DNA of 32,162 nt. Origin: Actinomyces dentalis DSM 19115 (GTDB lineage: Bacteria > Actinomycetota > Actinomycetes > Actinomycetales > Actinomycetaceae). This document shows, piece by piece, positions 23,888-31,497 of this stretch. How positions within the stretch are numbered: the stretch's first letter is position 1; each line of letters opens with the position of its first letter. The stretch covers positions 1-32,162 of the forward strand of contig NZ_AUBL01000048.1 in NCBI RefSeq assembly GCF_000429225.1, given 5' to 3'. The notes below the pieces were generated by a model. It was given only the letters and a program-made list of their open reading frames with translations. It ran no database searches and was not told the DNA's origin. The position numbers were made by a program, and so were the translations under genes.

Positions 23888-25444
23888 ATGACCGCGAGCA
23901 ACATTCTTGAGACGACCGACTGGTCCCATCTGCTCCACGCCTGCGGCACCGCGGAGGGGGCGGTCCCCGCGCTCAAGACCCTTCAGGGCGAGGACCCGGA
24001 CGCGATGACCCAGGCCGTCGACGTCCTGGAGCCGTGCTTCCTCCGCCAGAGCACGCCGTACCCGGCCACGCCGGCGGCGCTGCGCTACGTCCTGGCGGTC
24101 CTCGCCGAGTGGGGGGCCGAGCGCGCCGGGGACGAGTCCCTCGCCGACGTCGCCGAGAACCTGAGCATCTTCGTGCGCAATATCGGCTTCCTCCTGCGGC
24201 GCTGCGAGGAGGACCTGGCCGGCCGCGCCGTCGACGAGCGGGCGGCGCAGCGGGCCCGCGAACTCCTCGACGAGCGCCCCGCCGCGACGGGGGACGACGT
24301 GTGGCAGTCGCTGGGGGAGCTGCGCGACCCCCTCATCTACAACGCCGGCCTGGAGCTGATGGCCCTGGCCCCCGAGGTCCTCGACGTCCTCGTGCCCCGG
24401 GTGCCGCGACCCGACGGCCGCATCGACCTGGAGACGCTGGACACCGTGGTGCCGTGGCTCGTCCTGCCCGGGGCGGACGACGCCCGCACGGCCGTCCTCG
24501 CAGAGGTCTGCGACCGGCTGGACGGGCTCGACCCGGCCGACCCGAGTCAGCGCGAGGAGCGGCGCACCCTCGTCCAGGTGCTCGTCGACCTCAAGGAGGA
24601 CCTGTCCGGCCTGGGCGAGGACGAGGATCCCGCGGTGCGCGCACTGGCCGCCATCAGCCGGCCCGAGCAGGAGGGCGCCGTCCCCGAGCTGGTGCGGGCG
24701 CTCCAGCGCATGACCGAGGACGACCCCGAGGGCGTCTACGGCCCCACGTGGACGGAGATCCGCGACCAGGCGGACAGCGCCGTCATCCGGGTCAGGGCGC
24801 CGCTGGAGGCGCTCCTGCCCGCCGCCCTGGCCCGCATCGGGGCGTCGACCGGGTTCCTGCCCGACCACGACTGGCTCCCCCTGGTCACCCACGGCTTCCC
24901 GCCCAGCGGCGGGGAGGTGTGGGAGCGCCTCCTGCCCGAGACGCCGTCGGACGCTCAGATCCAGGTGCTGGCGGCGCTCGCGGACAACCCCCACCAGTGG
25001 GATCCGGACAACGAGCACGCCGCCGCCGCCCGCTCCTGCCTGGGGCTGGGATCCATGTCCCGCGAGGAGCTGAGGGCGCTCGTGGACCGCCATCGCGCCG
25101 CCGGGTCGGGCGAGCGGGTCACCAGGGTCTCCCGCCGTCGGGCGGCGGCGCGGGCCGCGCAGTCCGCACAGCCCACCCCGACCGCGCCGCCCACGCTGCC
25201 CACCCCGGCCGTGCAACCCGCACAGGCCGCGCAGCCCACCCCGGCCGCACAGCCGGCACCGCCCGCGCAGTCCACCCCGGCCGTGCAACCGACACCGCCC
25301 GCGCAGCCTGCACAGCCAGCGCCGCCCACGCTGCCCACGCCGATCGTGCCCGGGCCTCAGCCGGGTCCGGCGGGTGACGCGGGCGCCGTCGGCGCCGACG
25401 GGCCGAGTCACGCCGGGCGGCCGGGGCGCGCCCCGCAGCCGTGA
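23888..25444 (+). CDS. HEAT-repeat-like protein with Pro/Ala/Gln tail
   Basis: This 518-residue cytoplasmic protein opens with TDWSHLLHACGTAEGAVPAL and a following LRQSTPYPATPAALRYVLAVL. The pattern resembles HEAT-repeat proteins common in Streptomyces and relatives (as I remember them, WxxLxHAYGxAxDVPxLL). Helical repeats continue to about residue 410. The last 100 residues are low complexity (AQPTPAAQPAPPAQ and similar), with no membrane segment. HEAT arrays bind other proteins; no catalytic motif is visible. A -10-like TAGATA just upstream and the lack of a ribosome site suggest a leaderless mRNA. The DNA before it is the dispersed-repeat tract. The partner is unknown. Confidence 0.75.
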   Translation: MTASNILETTDWSHLLHACGTAEGAVPALKTLQGEDPDAMTQAVDVLEPCFLRQSTPYPATPAALRYVLAVLAEWGAERAGDESLADVAENLSIFVRNIGFLLRRCEEDLAGRAVDERAAQRARELLDERPAATGDDVWQSLGELRDPLIYNAGLELMALAPEVLDVLVPRVPRPDGRIDLETLDTVVPWLVLPGADDARTAVLAEVCDRLDGLDPADPSQREERRTLVQVLVDLKEDLSGLGEDEDPAVRALAAISRPEQEGAVPELVRALQRMTEDDPEGVYGPTWTEIRDQADSAVIRVRAPLEALLPAALARIGASTGFLPDHDWLPLVTHGFPPSGGEVWERLLPETPSDAQIQVLAALADNPHQWDPDNEHAAAARSCLGLGSMSREELRALVDRHRAAGSGERVTRVSRRRAAARAAQSAQPTPTAPPTLPTPAVQPAQAAQPTPAAQPAPPAQSTPAVQPTPPAQPAQPAPPTLPTPIVPGPQPGPAGDAGAVGADGPSHAGRPGRAPQP

Positions 25445-25516
25445 CGCGCCCCGGCGGGATGCGGATGCGTCCCGTCGGCGCCGCATCCGCGCCCGCCCGA
25501 GTCGTCGCCACCGCCC

Positions 25517-25918
25517 TCAGGCGGCGAGGGGATCGACGACGGCGATGTTGCGAGCGCGGGCCGCGGCGGCCAGGCGGGCGTCGTGGGTGAGGACGGTGAC
25601 GGGATCGCGCGGACGGTCCAGCAGCGTTGCGGTGGCCAGGTGGATGGCGTCGAGGGATTTGAGCTCCCCGGTCAGGGCGCAGGCCCGCTCAACGACGGCG
25701 TCGTGGATATCCACGGCCTCGACTCCATCGAAGAATTCCTCGGCGATGTCCAGCGGCAGGCCCTCGCGATGGAGGGCTCTGGACACCTCGATCCGAAGCA
25801 GGATGGAGGACAGCACCCGTTCCGCGGGTTCAAGCCGCTCAAAGAAAGCCTTGGCCGAGGACGCCCCCTCCTGTTCGAGAAGGATCAGCAGGACCACCGA
25901 CGTGTCGAGGTAGATCAT
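25517..25918 (-). CDS. vapC: PIN-domain toxin (VapC-like)
   Basis: This 133-residue PIN-domain ribonuclease has the acidic metal site complete: Asp5 in YLDTSV, Glu44 in RIEVSRAL, Asp90 in SLDAIHLATA and Asp113 in THDARL. VapC toxins cleave RNA, often initiator tRNA or rRNA, and stop translation until an antitoxin binds them. The ATG overlaps the antitoxin stop as ATGA, the usual coupling for such pairs, which keeps toxin below antitoxin. The length is normal and the active site intact, so it is probably functional. Confidence 0.93.
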   Translation of the reverse strand: MIYLDTSVVLLILLEQEGASSAKAFFERLEPAERVLSSILLRIEVSRALHREGLPLDIAEEFFDGVEAVDIHDAVVERACALTGELKSLDAIHLATATLLDRPRDPVTVLTHDARLAAAARARNIAVVDPLAA

Positions 25919-26235
25919 CGGTCCTCCTCGCGCTCACCGAGGAGGAAGTCCTCCAGGTCCCTCCCCTCGGGAAGGACGTATCGTTCCGTCGGGAAGCGGA
26001 AGGGATGCTTGGCCGGGCGGACCCTGCCCTCGCGAACCATGCGCTCGTACCAGGACTCCTCGCGCCGGATCGGGACGATCCGGGCGATGGGCCGGCCGTG
26101 ATCGGTCACCGTCACCGGCACGCCGCTCGCCTCGACCTTCCGGTAGGTCTGCTCGGTCAGCTGATCGACCTCGTGCGAGTCGGCGGTCCCGGGATCGGAA
26201 TCGACCGGAGCGCTCATCGCATGCATGGCATTCAT
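25915..26235 (-). CDS. Phd/YefM-type antitoxin
   Basis: The 106-residue product has the Phd/YefM-like core VTVTDHGRPIARIVPI, followed by a region rich in charged residues that would wrap the toxin (YERMVREGRVRPAKHPFRFP, DLEDFLLGE). Three in-frame ATGs lie at 26235, 26226 and 26217, none with a ribosome site. A possible -10 TACCCT sits 6 bases before the first, so a leaderless start at 26235 is possible. The core sits farther from the N-terminus than usual. It should repress its own promoter together with the toxin. Confidence 0.88.
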   Translation of the reverse strand: MNAMHAMSAPVDSDPGTADSHEVDQLTEQTYRKVEASGVPVTVTDHGRPIARIVPIRREESWYERMVREGRVRPAKHPFRFPTERYVLPEGRDLEDFLLGEREEDR

Positions 26236-26299
26236 AACACGAGGGTACCGAGGCGGGTTCGGCGCACGGTACTGTCGCCCAGCCCGATCGTGCTCGGGC

Positions 26300-27061
26300 T
26301 CACGCCGGACGGTATGTGAACCGGTCCCAGCCCAGGGCCTCGATCCGCTCAGCCATGCGCTCGCAGGCCGCGTCCCATCCGGGGGCGACGACGGCGAAGC
26401 GGCCGGTGGTCCCCTCGCCGCGCGCCTGCTGGAGGGCGTAGACCCGCGCCCCCGCCTCGTGCACGCGGCGGGCGACCTCGACGGCGTCGTCGGCGGTCAC
26501 GTCGCCGGGGACCACAGTGGTGCGCACCTCGAAGTCGGGGCCGCCGTCGGCCGCGGCCTCGAGCAGCACGTGCAGGCACTGCCACGCCTTGGGCGCCGAG
26601 TTCGGCCGCCCGACCACCTGCGCGTAGTGCTCGGGCAGGGCCTTGATGTCCAGGCCCACCCAGTCGACCAGGCCGCGCTCCACCATGTCGCGCAGCCTCC
26701 GGGGGTAGGGCCCGGCGGTGTGCAGCCCCACGGCGAAGCCCGCGGCCCGCACCTCGGCGGCGGCGTCGGCCAGGGCGTCCTGGCGCAGCGCCTCCCCGCC
26801 GGTGAACACGACGCCGTCGAGCAGCCCGCGGCGCCGCCCCAGCAGGTCGCGCACCTCGCCCCAGGCGACGGCCCCGGGCGTGCGCACGGGGATGAGCGCC
26901 TGGTTGTGGCAGTAGAAGCAGTTCCACGGGCAGCCCTGGGTGAAGACCGTTGCGCTCAGGTGGTCGGGCCAGTCGACGGTGCTCATGGGGACCAGCCCGG
27001 CGATGACCAGAGCGTCGGCGGGGCCGCCCGACGGGGCTCGCGCCTCCTCGGTCTCAGTCAT
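26300..27061 (-). CDS. nrdG: Anaerobic ribonucleotide reductase activase NrdG
   Basis: This 253-residue radical-SAM enzyme generates the glycyl radical on NrdD under anaerobic conditions. The [4Fe-4S] ligands are Cys44, Cys48 and Cys51 in GCPWNCFYCHN. The SAM-binding GGE motif is in VVFTGGEAL, preceded by the family N-terminus LVIAGLVPMSTVDWPDHL. The ATG at 27061 overlaps the preceding small gene by 8 bases and lacks a clear ribosome site, so translation is probably coupled. Upstream in-frame starts (27088, 27112) would lie deep in the small gene. It is the last gene of the nrdD operon. Confidence 0.95.
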   Translation of the reverse strand: MTETEEARAPSGGPADALVIAGLVPMSTVDWPDHLSATVFTQGCPWNCFYCHNQALIPVRTPGAVAWGEVRDLLGRRRGLLDGVVFTGGEALRQDALADAAAEVRAAGFAVGLHTAGPYPRRLRDMVERGLVDWVGLDIKALPEHYAQVVGRPNSAPKAWQCLHVLLEAAADGGPDFEVRTTVVPGDVTADDAVEVARRVHEAGARVYALQQARGEGTTGRFAVVAPGWDAACERMAERIEALGWDRFTYRPA

Positions 27062-27242
27062 CGAGGCCGAGGGACGCCGCGATCTCATCGAGCCGGCGCG
27101 TCTTGATCTCACCGCGCCGCACCGCCTCCGCTTCTGCCCTCAGCGCGTACGCGTACTCCAGGTCATCAATGTAGGACTCGATGGCCTCGCGCACGCGGAA
27201 CGTCGCCGGACGACCGGTCCGACTCCCCGGCTCAGCAGCCAC
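27054..27242 (-). CDS. Truncated RelB-like antitoxin protein in the nrd operon
   Basis: This 62-residue protein reads TGRPATFRVREAIESYIDDL, then AEAVRRGEIKTRRLDEIAASLGLDD. The pattern closely follows the second half of RelB/DUF6290-type ribbon-helix-helix antitoxins, which typically continue VREAIEEYLEDLED and end LEEVxxxLGLDD. The N-terminal DNA-contacting strand and first helix, about 20 residues, are missing; MAAEPGSR stands in their place. GAGGAGGAG sits just before the GTG start, so it is meant to be translated. The nrdD stop lies 30 bases upstream in the same frame, which rules out a longer form. No toxin gene is adjacent. It may be a leftover, or a co-opted partner of NrdD or NrdG. Confidence 0.78.
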   Translation of the reverse strand: MAAEPGSRTGRPATFRVREAIESYIDDLEYAYALRAEAEAVRRGEIKTRRLDEIAASLGLDD

Positions 27243-27269
27243 CGACTCCTCCTCGCCCGTCGCCGCTCC

Positions 27270-29219
27270 TCACACGCTCACCGCGCTCAGGCGCGAGACG
27301 GCCGGGCCGTGCCCGCCGGCGGCGGCCTCGGTGAACATCTGCCGCTCCATGTACTCGCCCTTCTTGCCGATGTTGAAGGACTTCACGGGGCGGAAGTAGC
27401 CCATGACGCGCGTCCACACCTCGCACTCGACCGGCTCGGCGCCCGGGTGCAACTCGGCGCACTTGGCGCAGGTCTTGTGCTCCCCGGGCAGGTAGCCGTG
27501 GACGGGGCAGATGGAGAAGGTGGGCGTGACGGTGATGTAGGGGGTGCGGAAGGCGGTCAGGCTCCGGCGCACGAGCTCCTTGCAGGCGGCGGCCGAGGAG
27601 ATCCGCTCGTTCATGTACAGGTGCAGCACGGTGCCGCCGGTGTACTTGGTCTGCAGCTCCTCCTGCATCTCCTGGGCCTCGAAGGGGTCGTCGGTGTAGG
27701 CCACCGGGATCTGCGAGGAGTTGGTGTAGTAGGGGTTGGACTCGGTGCCGGCCTGGAGGATGCCGGGGTAGCGCTTGCGGTCCTCCTTGGCGAAGCGGTA
27801 GGTGGTGCCCTCCGCCGGGGTGGCCTCGAGGTTGTACAGGTGACCGGTGGCCTCCTGGAACTCCACCATCTTGTCGCGCACGTGGTCGAGCAGGCGCACG
27901 CACATGGCGTGGCCGCGCGGGTCGGTCAGGTCGTAGGCGTCGTGACTGAAGTTGCGGACCATCTCGTTCATGCCGTTGACGCCCAGGGTGGAGAAGTGGT
28001 TGTCGAGGGTGCCGAGCCAGCGCTTGGTGAAGGGGAACAGACCGGCGTCGATGTGGTGCTGGATGACCTCGCGCTTGAGCTCGAGGGTGTCGCGGCCGAT
28101 CTCCAGCAGCCGGTCGAGGGCGGCGACGAGCCCGGCCTCGTCGCCCGCGTGCAGGTAGCCCAGGCGGGCCATGTTGACGGTGACGACGCCGACGGACCCG
28201 GTCTGCTCGGCCGAGCCGAACAGGCCGTTGCCGCGCTTGAGCAGCTCGCGCAGGTCCAGCTGGAGGCGGCAGCACATGGAGCGGATCATGCCGGGGTCGA
28301 GCTCGGAGTTGATGAAGTTCTGGAAGTAGGGCAGGCCGTACTTGGCGGTCATGGCGAACAGGCGCTCGGCGTTGTCCGAGTCCCAGTCGAAGTCCCTGGT
28401 GATGTTGTAGGTGGGGATGGGGAAGGTGAAGACGCGGCCCTCGGCGTCGCCGGCGGTCATGACCTCCATGAAGGCGCGGTTGATGACGGCCATCTCGGGG
28501 GCGAGGTCGCCGTAGGTGAAGTCGCACAGCTCGTCGCCGATGAGGGGGTGCTCGTCGGCGAGGTCGTCGGGGCAGGTCCAGTCGAAGGTGAGGTTGGTGA
28601 AGGGCGTCTGGGTGCCCCAGCGCGAGGGGACGTTGAGGTTGAAGATGAGCTCCTGCATGCACTGGAGGACCTGGGTGTAGGTCATGGAGTCCAGGCGGAC
28701 GAAGGGCGCCATGTAGGTGTCGAAGGAGGAGAAGGCCTGGGCGCCGGCCCACTCGTTCTGGAGGGTGCCCAGGAAGTTGACGATCTGCCCGACGGCGGAG
28801 GAGAAGTGTCGCGGCGGGTTGCAGGCGATCTTGCCGGGGATGCCGTTGAAGCCCTGCTGGAGGAGGGACTTGAGCGACCAGCCGGCGCAGTAGCCGGAGA
28901 ACATGTCCAGGTCGTGGATGTGCAGGTCGCCGCAGCGGTGGGCGTCGCCGGCCTCCTGCGCGTAGATCTGGCTCAGCCAGTAGTTGGCGATGATCTTGCC
29001 GGAGGTGTTGAGAATCATCCCGCCCAGCGAGTAGCCCTGGTTGGCGTTGGCGTTGACGCGCCAGTCGGAGCGGTCGAGGTACTCGGTGATGGTGGCGACG
29101 GCGTCGACCTGGGGGCGCGAGCCGTGGGCGACGGCGGAGTCGTCGGAGCCGCGGGCGACCAGCTCGGGGTGGGCCGCGGCGAGGTGGGCGGCGGCGGGGG
29201 TCTGACTGCTGTCTGACAC
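27270..29219 (-). CDS. nrdD: Class III (anaerobic) ribonucleoside-triphosphate reductase NrdD
   Basis: NrdD makes deoxyribonucleotides without oxygen, using a glycyl radical installed by NrdG. From the GTG at 29219 it has 649 residues. The radical Gly is in RVMGYFRP, 43 residues from the C-terminus, and the zinc-site cysteines are in CPVHGYLPGEHKTCAKC just before. Core motifs include NANANQGYSLGGMILN, HIHDLDMFSGYCAGWS and NFINSELDPGMIRSMCCR. The N-terminal ATP-cone found in longer NrdD proteins, which senses dATP, is absent. I chose GTG 29219 because GGAG lies 6 bases before it; ATGs at 29225 and 29237 are in frame but have poorer sites. The promoter carries a likely NrdR box. Confidence 0.95.
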   Translation of the reverse strand: MSDSSQTPAAAHLAAAHPELVARGSDDSAVAHGSRPQVDAVATITEYLDRSDWRVNANANQGYSLGGMILNTSGKIIANYWLSQIYAQEAGDAHRCGDLHIHDLDMFSGYCAGWSLKSLLQQGFNGIPGKIACNPPRHFSSAVGQIVNFLGTLQNEWAGAQAFSSFDTYMAPFVRLDSMTYTQVLQCMQELIFNLNVPSRWGTQTPFTNLTFDWTCPDDLADEHPLIGDELCDFTYGDLAPEMAVINRAFMEVMTAGDAEGRVFTFPIPTYNITRDFDWDSDNAERLFAMTAKYGLPYFQNFINSELDPGMIRSMCCRLQLDLRELLKRGNGLFGSAEQTGSVGVVTVNMARLGYLHAGDEAGLVAALDRLLEIGRDTLELKREVIQHHIDAGLFPFTKRWLGTLDNHFSTLGVNGMNEMVRNFSHDAYDLTDPRGHAMCVRLLDHVRDKMVEFQEATGHLYNLEATPAEGTTYRFAKEDRKRYPGILQAGTESNPYYTNSSQIPVAYTDDPFEAQEMQEELQTKYTGGTVLHLYMNERISSAAACKELVRRSLTAFRTPYITVTPTFSICPVHGYLPGEHKTCAKCAELHPGAEPVECEVWTRVMGYFRPVKSFNIGKKGEYMERQMFTEAAAGGHGPAVSRLSAVSV

Positions 29220-29351
29220 GAGCATCTCCAGTTTCATTTCGATGAACGTAGAGTCGCCGTCGTGACGACGGCGGCGGGGGCCGCCGCTCCGGCGCCCGGC
29301 GCCGGACCGAGGAGTCCGGCGACCGACGTCCGGGGCGGCACCACCTGCCCG

Positions 29352-29379
29352 ACCTTACAACCTGCTCGCGCCCGCGCAA
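29352..29379 (-). promoter_or_regulatory. nrdD promoter
   Basis: On the minus strand TTGCGC (29379-29374) and TAAGGT (29357-29352) are separated by 16 bases, about 130 bases before the nrdD start. A weak second NrdR-like site (29377-29392) overlaps the -35. Confidence 0.4.
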
Positions 29380-29405
29380 CCCATATCCGGTGGTCGGACC
29401 CGGTC

Positions 29406-29429
29406 GCGACCACAACATGTTGTGGTCGC
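29406..29429 (-). promoter_or_regulatory. NrdR-box-like palindrome
   Basis: A 24-base perfect palindrome has the core CCACAACATGTTGTGG. It resembles the 16-base NrdR box (consensus near ACACWATATWGTGT) through which NrdR represses ribonucleotide reductase genes. A weaker half-matching site, CAACCCATATCCGGTG (29377-29392), is centred 33 bases away. Tandem NrdR boxes usually sit about three helical turns apart. Both lie at or just upstream of the nrdD promoter. Confidence 0.65.
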
Positions 29430-29998
29430 CGCACCTTCCGCCACCAAGGCCGACGGCGGCTTCCGCCGGGTTCTCGCGAGGAGGGCGACGAAAACTTCAG
29501 GTGACCAGCATCATATTTCCTTAGGCGTCGTCGTCCCGATCGGCGTGTCCCGACCGCTCACCCCGCTCACCCCGCTCACCGGCGTCGTCGCCAGGGCCGT
29601 CGCCGCCGACGATGTCCCGCGCGTCTCGACCGGCCGCGGCCACCGCCGGAACGCGACGACTTTCGGGAACAACGTCCTGCACGTCGCGACCGGCCGCCGC
29701 CCCGCCCGCGGGGGCGCACATCCCCACGGCGTACTCCCGTAGGTCCACGACGGGCCGCCGCCCCGCCCGCGGGGGCGCACACCGCGCCAATATCGTGTGC
29801 GGGCCCGAGGGGCTGCCGCCGCCCCGCCCGCGGGGGCGCACACCGCCGACGCGGACCATTCCGACCGCACCCGGGCGGTCCCCCGCCGCCCCGCACCACC
29901 TGGGCGTCGCGTCATGCTCCGGACCATCCCGACCGCGCCGGGCGCTCCCGCTCGCGGGGGCGGCGACCGTCACTGCCGTCGTCGAATAAGACGCCGCA
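29430..29998. other. Gene-free repeat region
   Basis: I see no plausible gene between the nrdD promoter and the DUF6928-like gene. It holds three tandem copies of the 9-mer GCTCACCCC or close variants (near 29555-29580), the 61-base-period repeats (29692-29842), and GGACCATTCCGACCGC with a close copy at 29853 and 29921. Confidence 0.6.
29692..29842 (-). CRISPR. CRISPR-like: three 29-base repeats, two 32-base spacers
   Basis: Identical 29-base units occupy 29692-29720 and 29753-29781, and a third differing only in its first base occupies 29814-29842. The two 32-base intervals (29721-29752, 29782-29813) are unrelated to each other. The period is exactly 61, the type I-E value. On the minus strand the repeat starts TGTGCGCCCCCGCGGGCGGG, with a GC hairpin core somewhat like type I-E repeats. 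A 61-base period is not a multiple of three, which argues against coding. No cas gene is in the window and there is no AT-rich leader. It could instead be an intergenic hairpin-repeat family. Confidence 0.4.
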
Positions 29999-30664
29999 TC
30001 AGATGGGGACCGCCTCGTGCATGACGAGGTCGTCGGGGTCCGGGGTCCGCTCCTCGATAAGGCCCTCCACACCCCATCCGACGACCTCCTCAGGGCTGAT
30101 GAGCCCGAGGACCCACTGGTCGGCGCAAAGGGCGAAATCCCTTTCGTTGAAGGGAAGGGCGTCGTAGTCGTAGTCTCCGGGAGGATAGCTCCCCTCGTCC
30201 CACAAGCAGGACTCGAAGGGCAAGGGCGTGCCGGAGTAGTCCAGGGACATGTCACTCCCGCTGTCGTCCTCGTCGAAATAGTCGTTGCACTCGATGCACA
30301 CGTAGCGATCCCAGCCGGGGGCCCTGACAAAGAACTCCACCGAACTGACAACGGTTGAGGCCCACATCGACCACACGCCAAGCCCGTCCGGTCGATGCTC
30401 CTCCGAAGAAAACCTGTACTCCAGGTTATTGAGCACGCTTCCGTCCCCGCCCAAAACAATCGTCGACCCCCAGGTGCCGAGGAAGATCCGGCGCTCGGGC
30501 CCGCGACCGAGCATCATCCCGACCGTCTTGCCCGTGAGGCGCCAGCCCGGCAGCAGCATTTTGAGAGTGCTCGCAGCCGCCCGGGGACCTCCCTCCGGAT
30601 ATTTGAGAAGGTCCAGGCGGGGAACGGTGGCGGAGACGGCCAGCCACCCGCTTTTATAACCCAT
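29999..30664 (-). CDS. DUF6928-like protein of unknown function
   Basis: This 221-residue cytoplasmic protein opens with MGYKSGWLAVSATVPRLDLL and has IFLGTWGSTIVLG in the middle. Near the C-terminus are SLDYSGTPLPFESCLWDEG and YDALPFNERDFALCADQWVLG. The layout resembles the DUF6928 family of actinobacteria, as I recall it (GEPLPFExPYWxGEH and PLPFHPLELGEEALRALFG), but this call is from memory of the pattern. A strong GGAGGAGG site lies 6 bases before the ATG at 30664. An open frame extends far upstream to 31555 but is only a GC artefact. No catalytic motif is seen. Confidence 0.78.
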   Translation of the reverse strand: MGYKSGWLAVSATVPRLDLLKYPEGGPRAAASTLKMLLPGWRLTGKTVGMMLGRGPERRIFLGTWGSTIVLGGDGSVLNNLEYRFSSEEHRPDGLGVWSMWASTVVSSVEFFVRAPGWDRYVCIECNDYFDEDDSGSDMSLDYSGTPLPFESCLWDEGSYPPGDYDYDALPFNERDFALCADQWVLGLISPEEVVGWGVEGLIEERTPDPDDLVMHEAVPI

Positions 30665-30729
30665 GAATCCTCCTCCGGGCCGACTAGTCCGCTCCCGACA
30701 GAGGGAGTATAGGACGACGTCCGCCGACT

Positions 30730-30809
30730 GACCACCGGGCCGGGGGCGCAGTCGCCCGGCCCCGTGTACGTGCTCGGGCGCGCACGTCCGACCACCGGGC
30801 CGGGGGCGC
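30730..30809. repeat. Pair of 20-base direct repeats, 60-base period
   Basis: GACCACCGGGCCGGGGGCGC occurs at 30730-30749 and again at 30790-30809. The 40 bases between are different. It lies upstream of the DUF6928-like gene. Confidence 0.6.
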
Positions 30810-30889
30810 GGAGCGGCATGATGACACGGAAGACCAGGGCGGACAGAAGCGGTGCGCATGGGACTCCTGGGGCGGTCCGGGGCGGGGCA

Positions 30890-31009
30890 TGTCCGAATCT
30901 GTTGCAAAGACGCTCCGCGGCGGGATCGGCGGCGATAAGAAGCGCGGAATATCAACGTTTCTCCTCGCTCTCTCCGGCGCGATCGGGGCCTTTGCAACAG
31001 ATTTGGACA
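30890..31009. mobile_element. Miniature element with IS6-like ends
   Basis: TGTCCGAATCTGTTGCAAAG (30890-30909) is matched by CTTTGCAACAGATTTGGACA (30990-31009), an inverted repeat with one mismatch in 20. The inner part, TCTGTTGCAAA, is the hallmark of IS6-family ends (IS26 and IS6100 carry CTGTTGCAAA). Only about 80 bases lie between, with no transposase. I see no obvious 8-base target duplication. It is probably a miniature non-autonomous element or a deletion relic. Confidence 0.6.
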
Positions 31010-31497
31010 AACGGCGCCGCCGCGGGCATTCGAGAAGGGCGGTCGCGGGTCGGGCGGCGACCATGGCGGGCACACCAGCGATCTCGCGGACCGCGGCGGC
31101 GATCCATCGGGCGTCGGTCTCACGGGCCAGCGGGCCCCTCGACGCCGAGGACCCCGCGGGAATTGCCGCCACACCAAGAGACGCACCCGCACCTGGGCCT
31201 CGCGCGCCGCCGGCGGGGCGGAGCCGTGCGCGACGGCGAACCTGCTGGCGCGCCCCCCGCCGATGGAGGAGGCCTTGGAACTCGCGCGCACGCTGACTGC
31301 CCGCCTGGAGCGGATGGCCGACGGCAGGCCCGGCGCATAGGGCCGGGCGCGGCGCACCGGCGGCGGTCCCTTGAGGTCGAGGAGGACCGTCCGGTATCCG
31401 CTGCCCGACGCATCGGCGGCGGACGGAGCCCTTGCTATGCTGAGGAAGCGCACGTCCCCGGCGAGCCGCTCGACGCCCACATCCGAAGCGAGGCCCT
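31010..31497. other. Unassigned stretch, possible gene remnant
   Basis: I find no intact gene. One plus-strand frame ends at 31340 with a stretch that looks protein-like (CATANLLARPPP, then MEEALELARTLTARLERMAD) but has no credible start before the miniature element at 30890-31009. It may be the 3' end of a gene lost by insertion. The last 100 bases should hold the promoter of the acetyltransferase gene. I could not identify clear elements. Confidence 0.3.

Noticed and set aside
26940-29216. 758-codon open frame antisense to nrdD
   Set aside because: It has no ribosome site or recognisable domain and is repetitive in Val, Gly and His. It mirrors the GC-rich third positions of nrdD, which carries all catalytic motifs.
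29511-29990. Minus-strand Arg/Gly-rich frames as a gene
   Set aside because: The 61-base repeat passes through all three frames, so no single frame is under coding constraint, and no start with a ribosome site is present.
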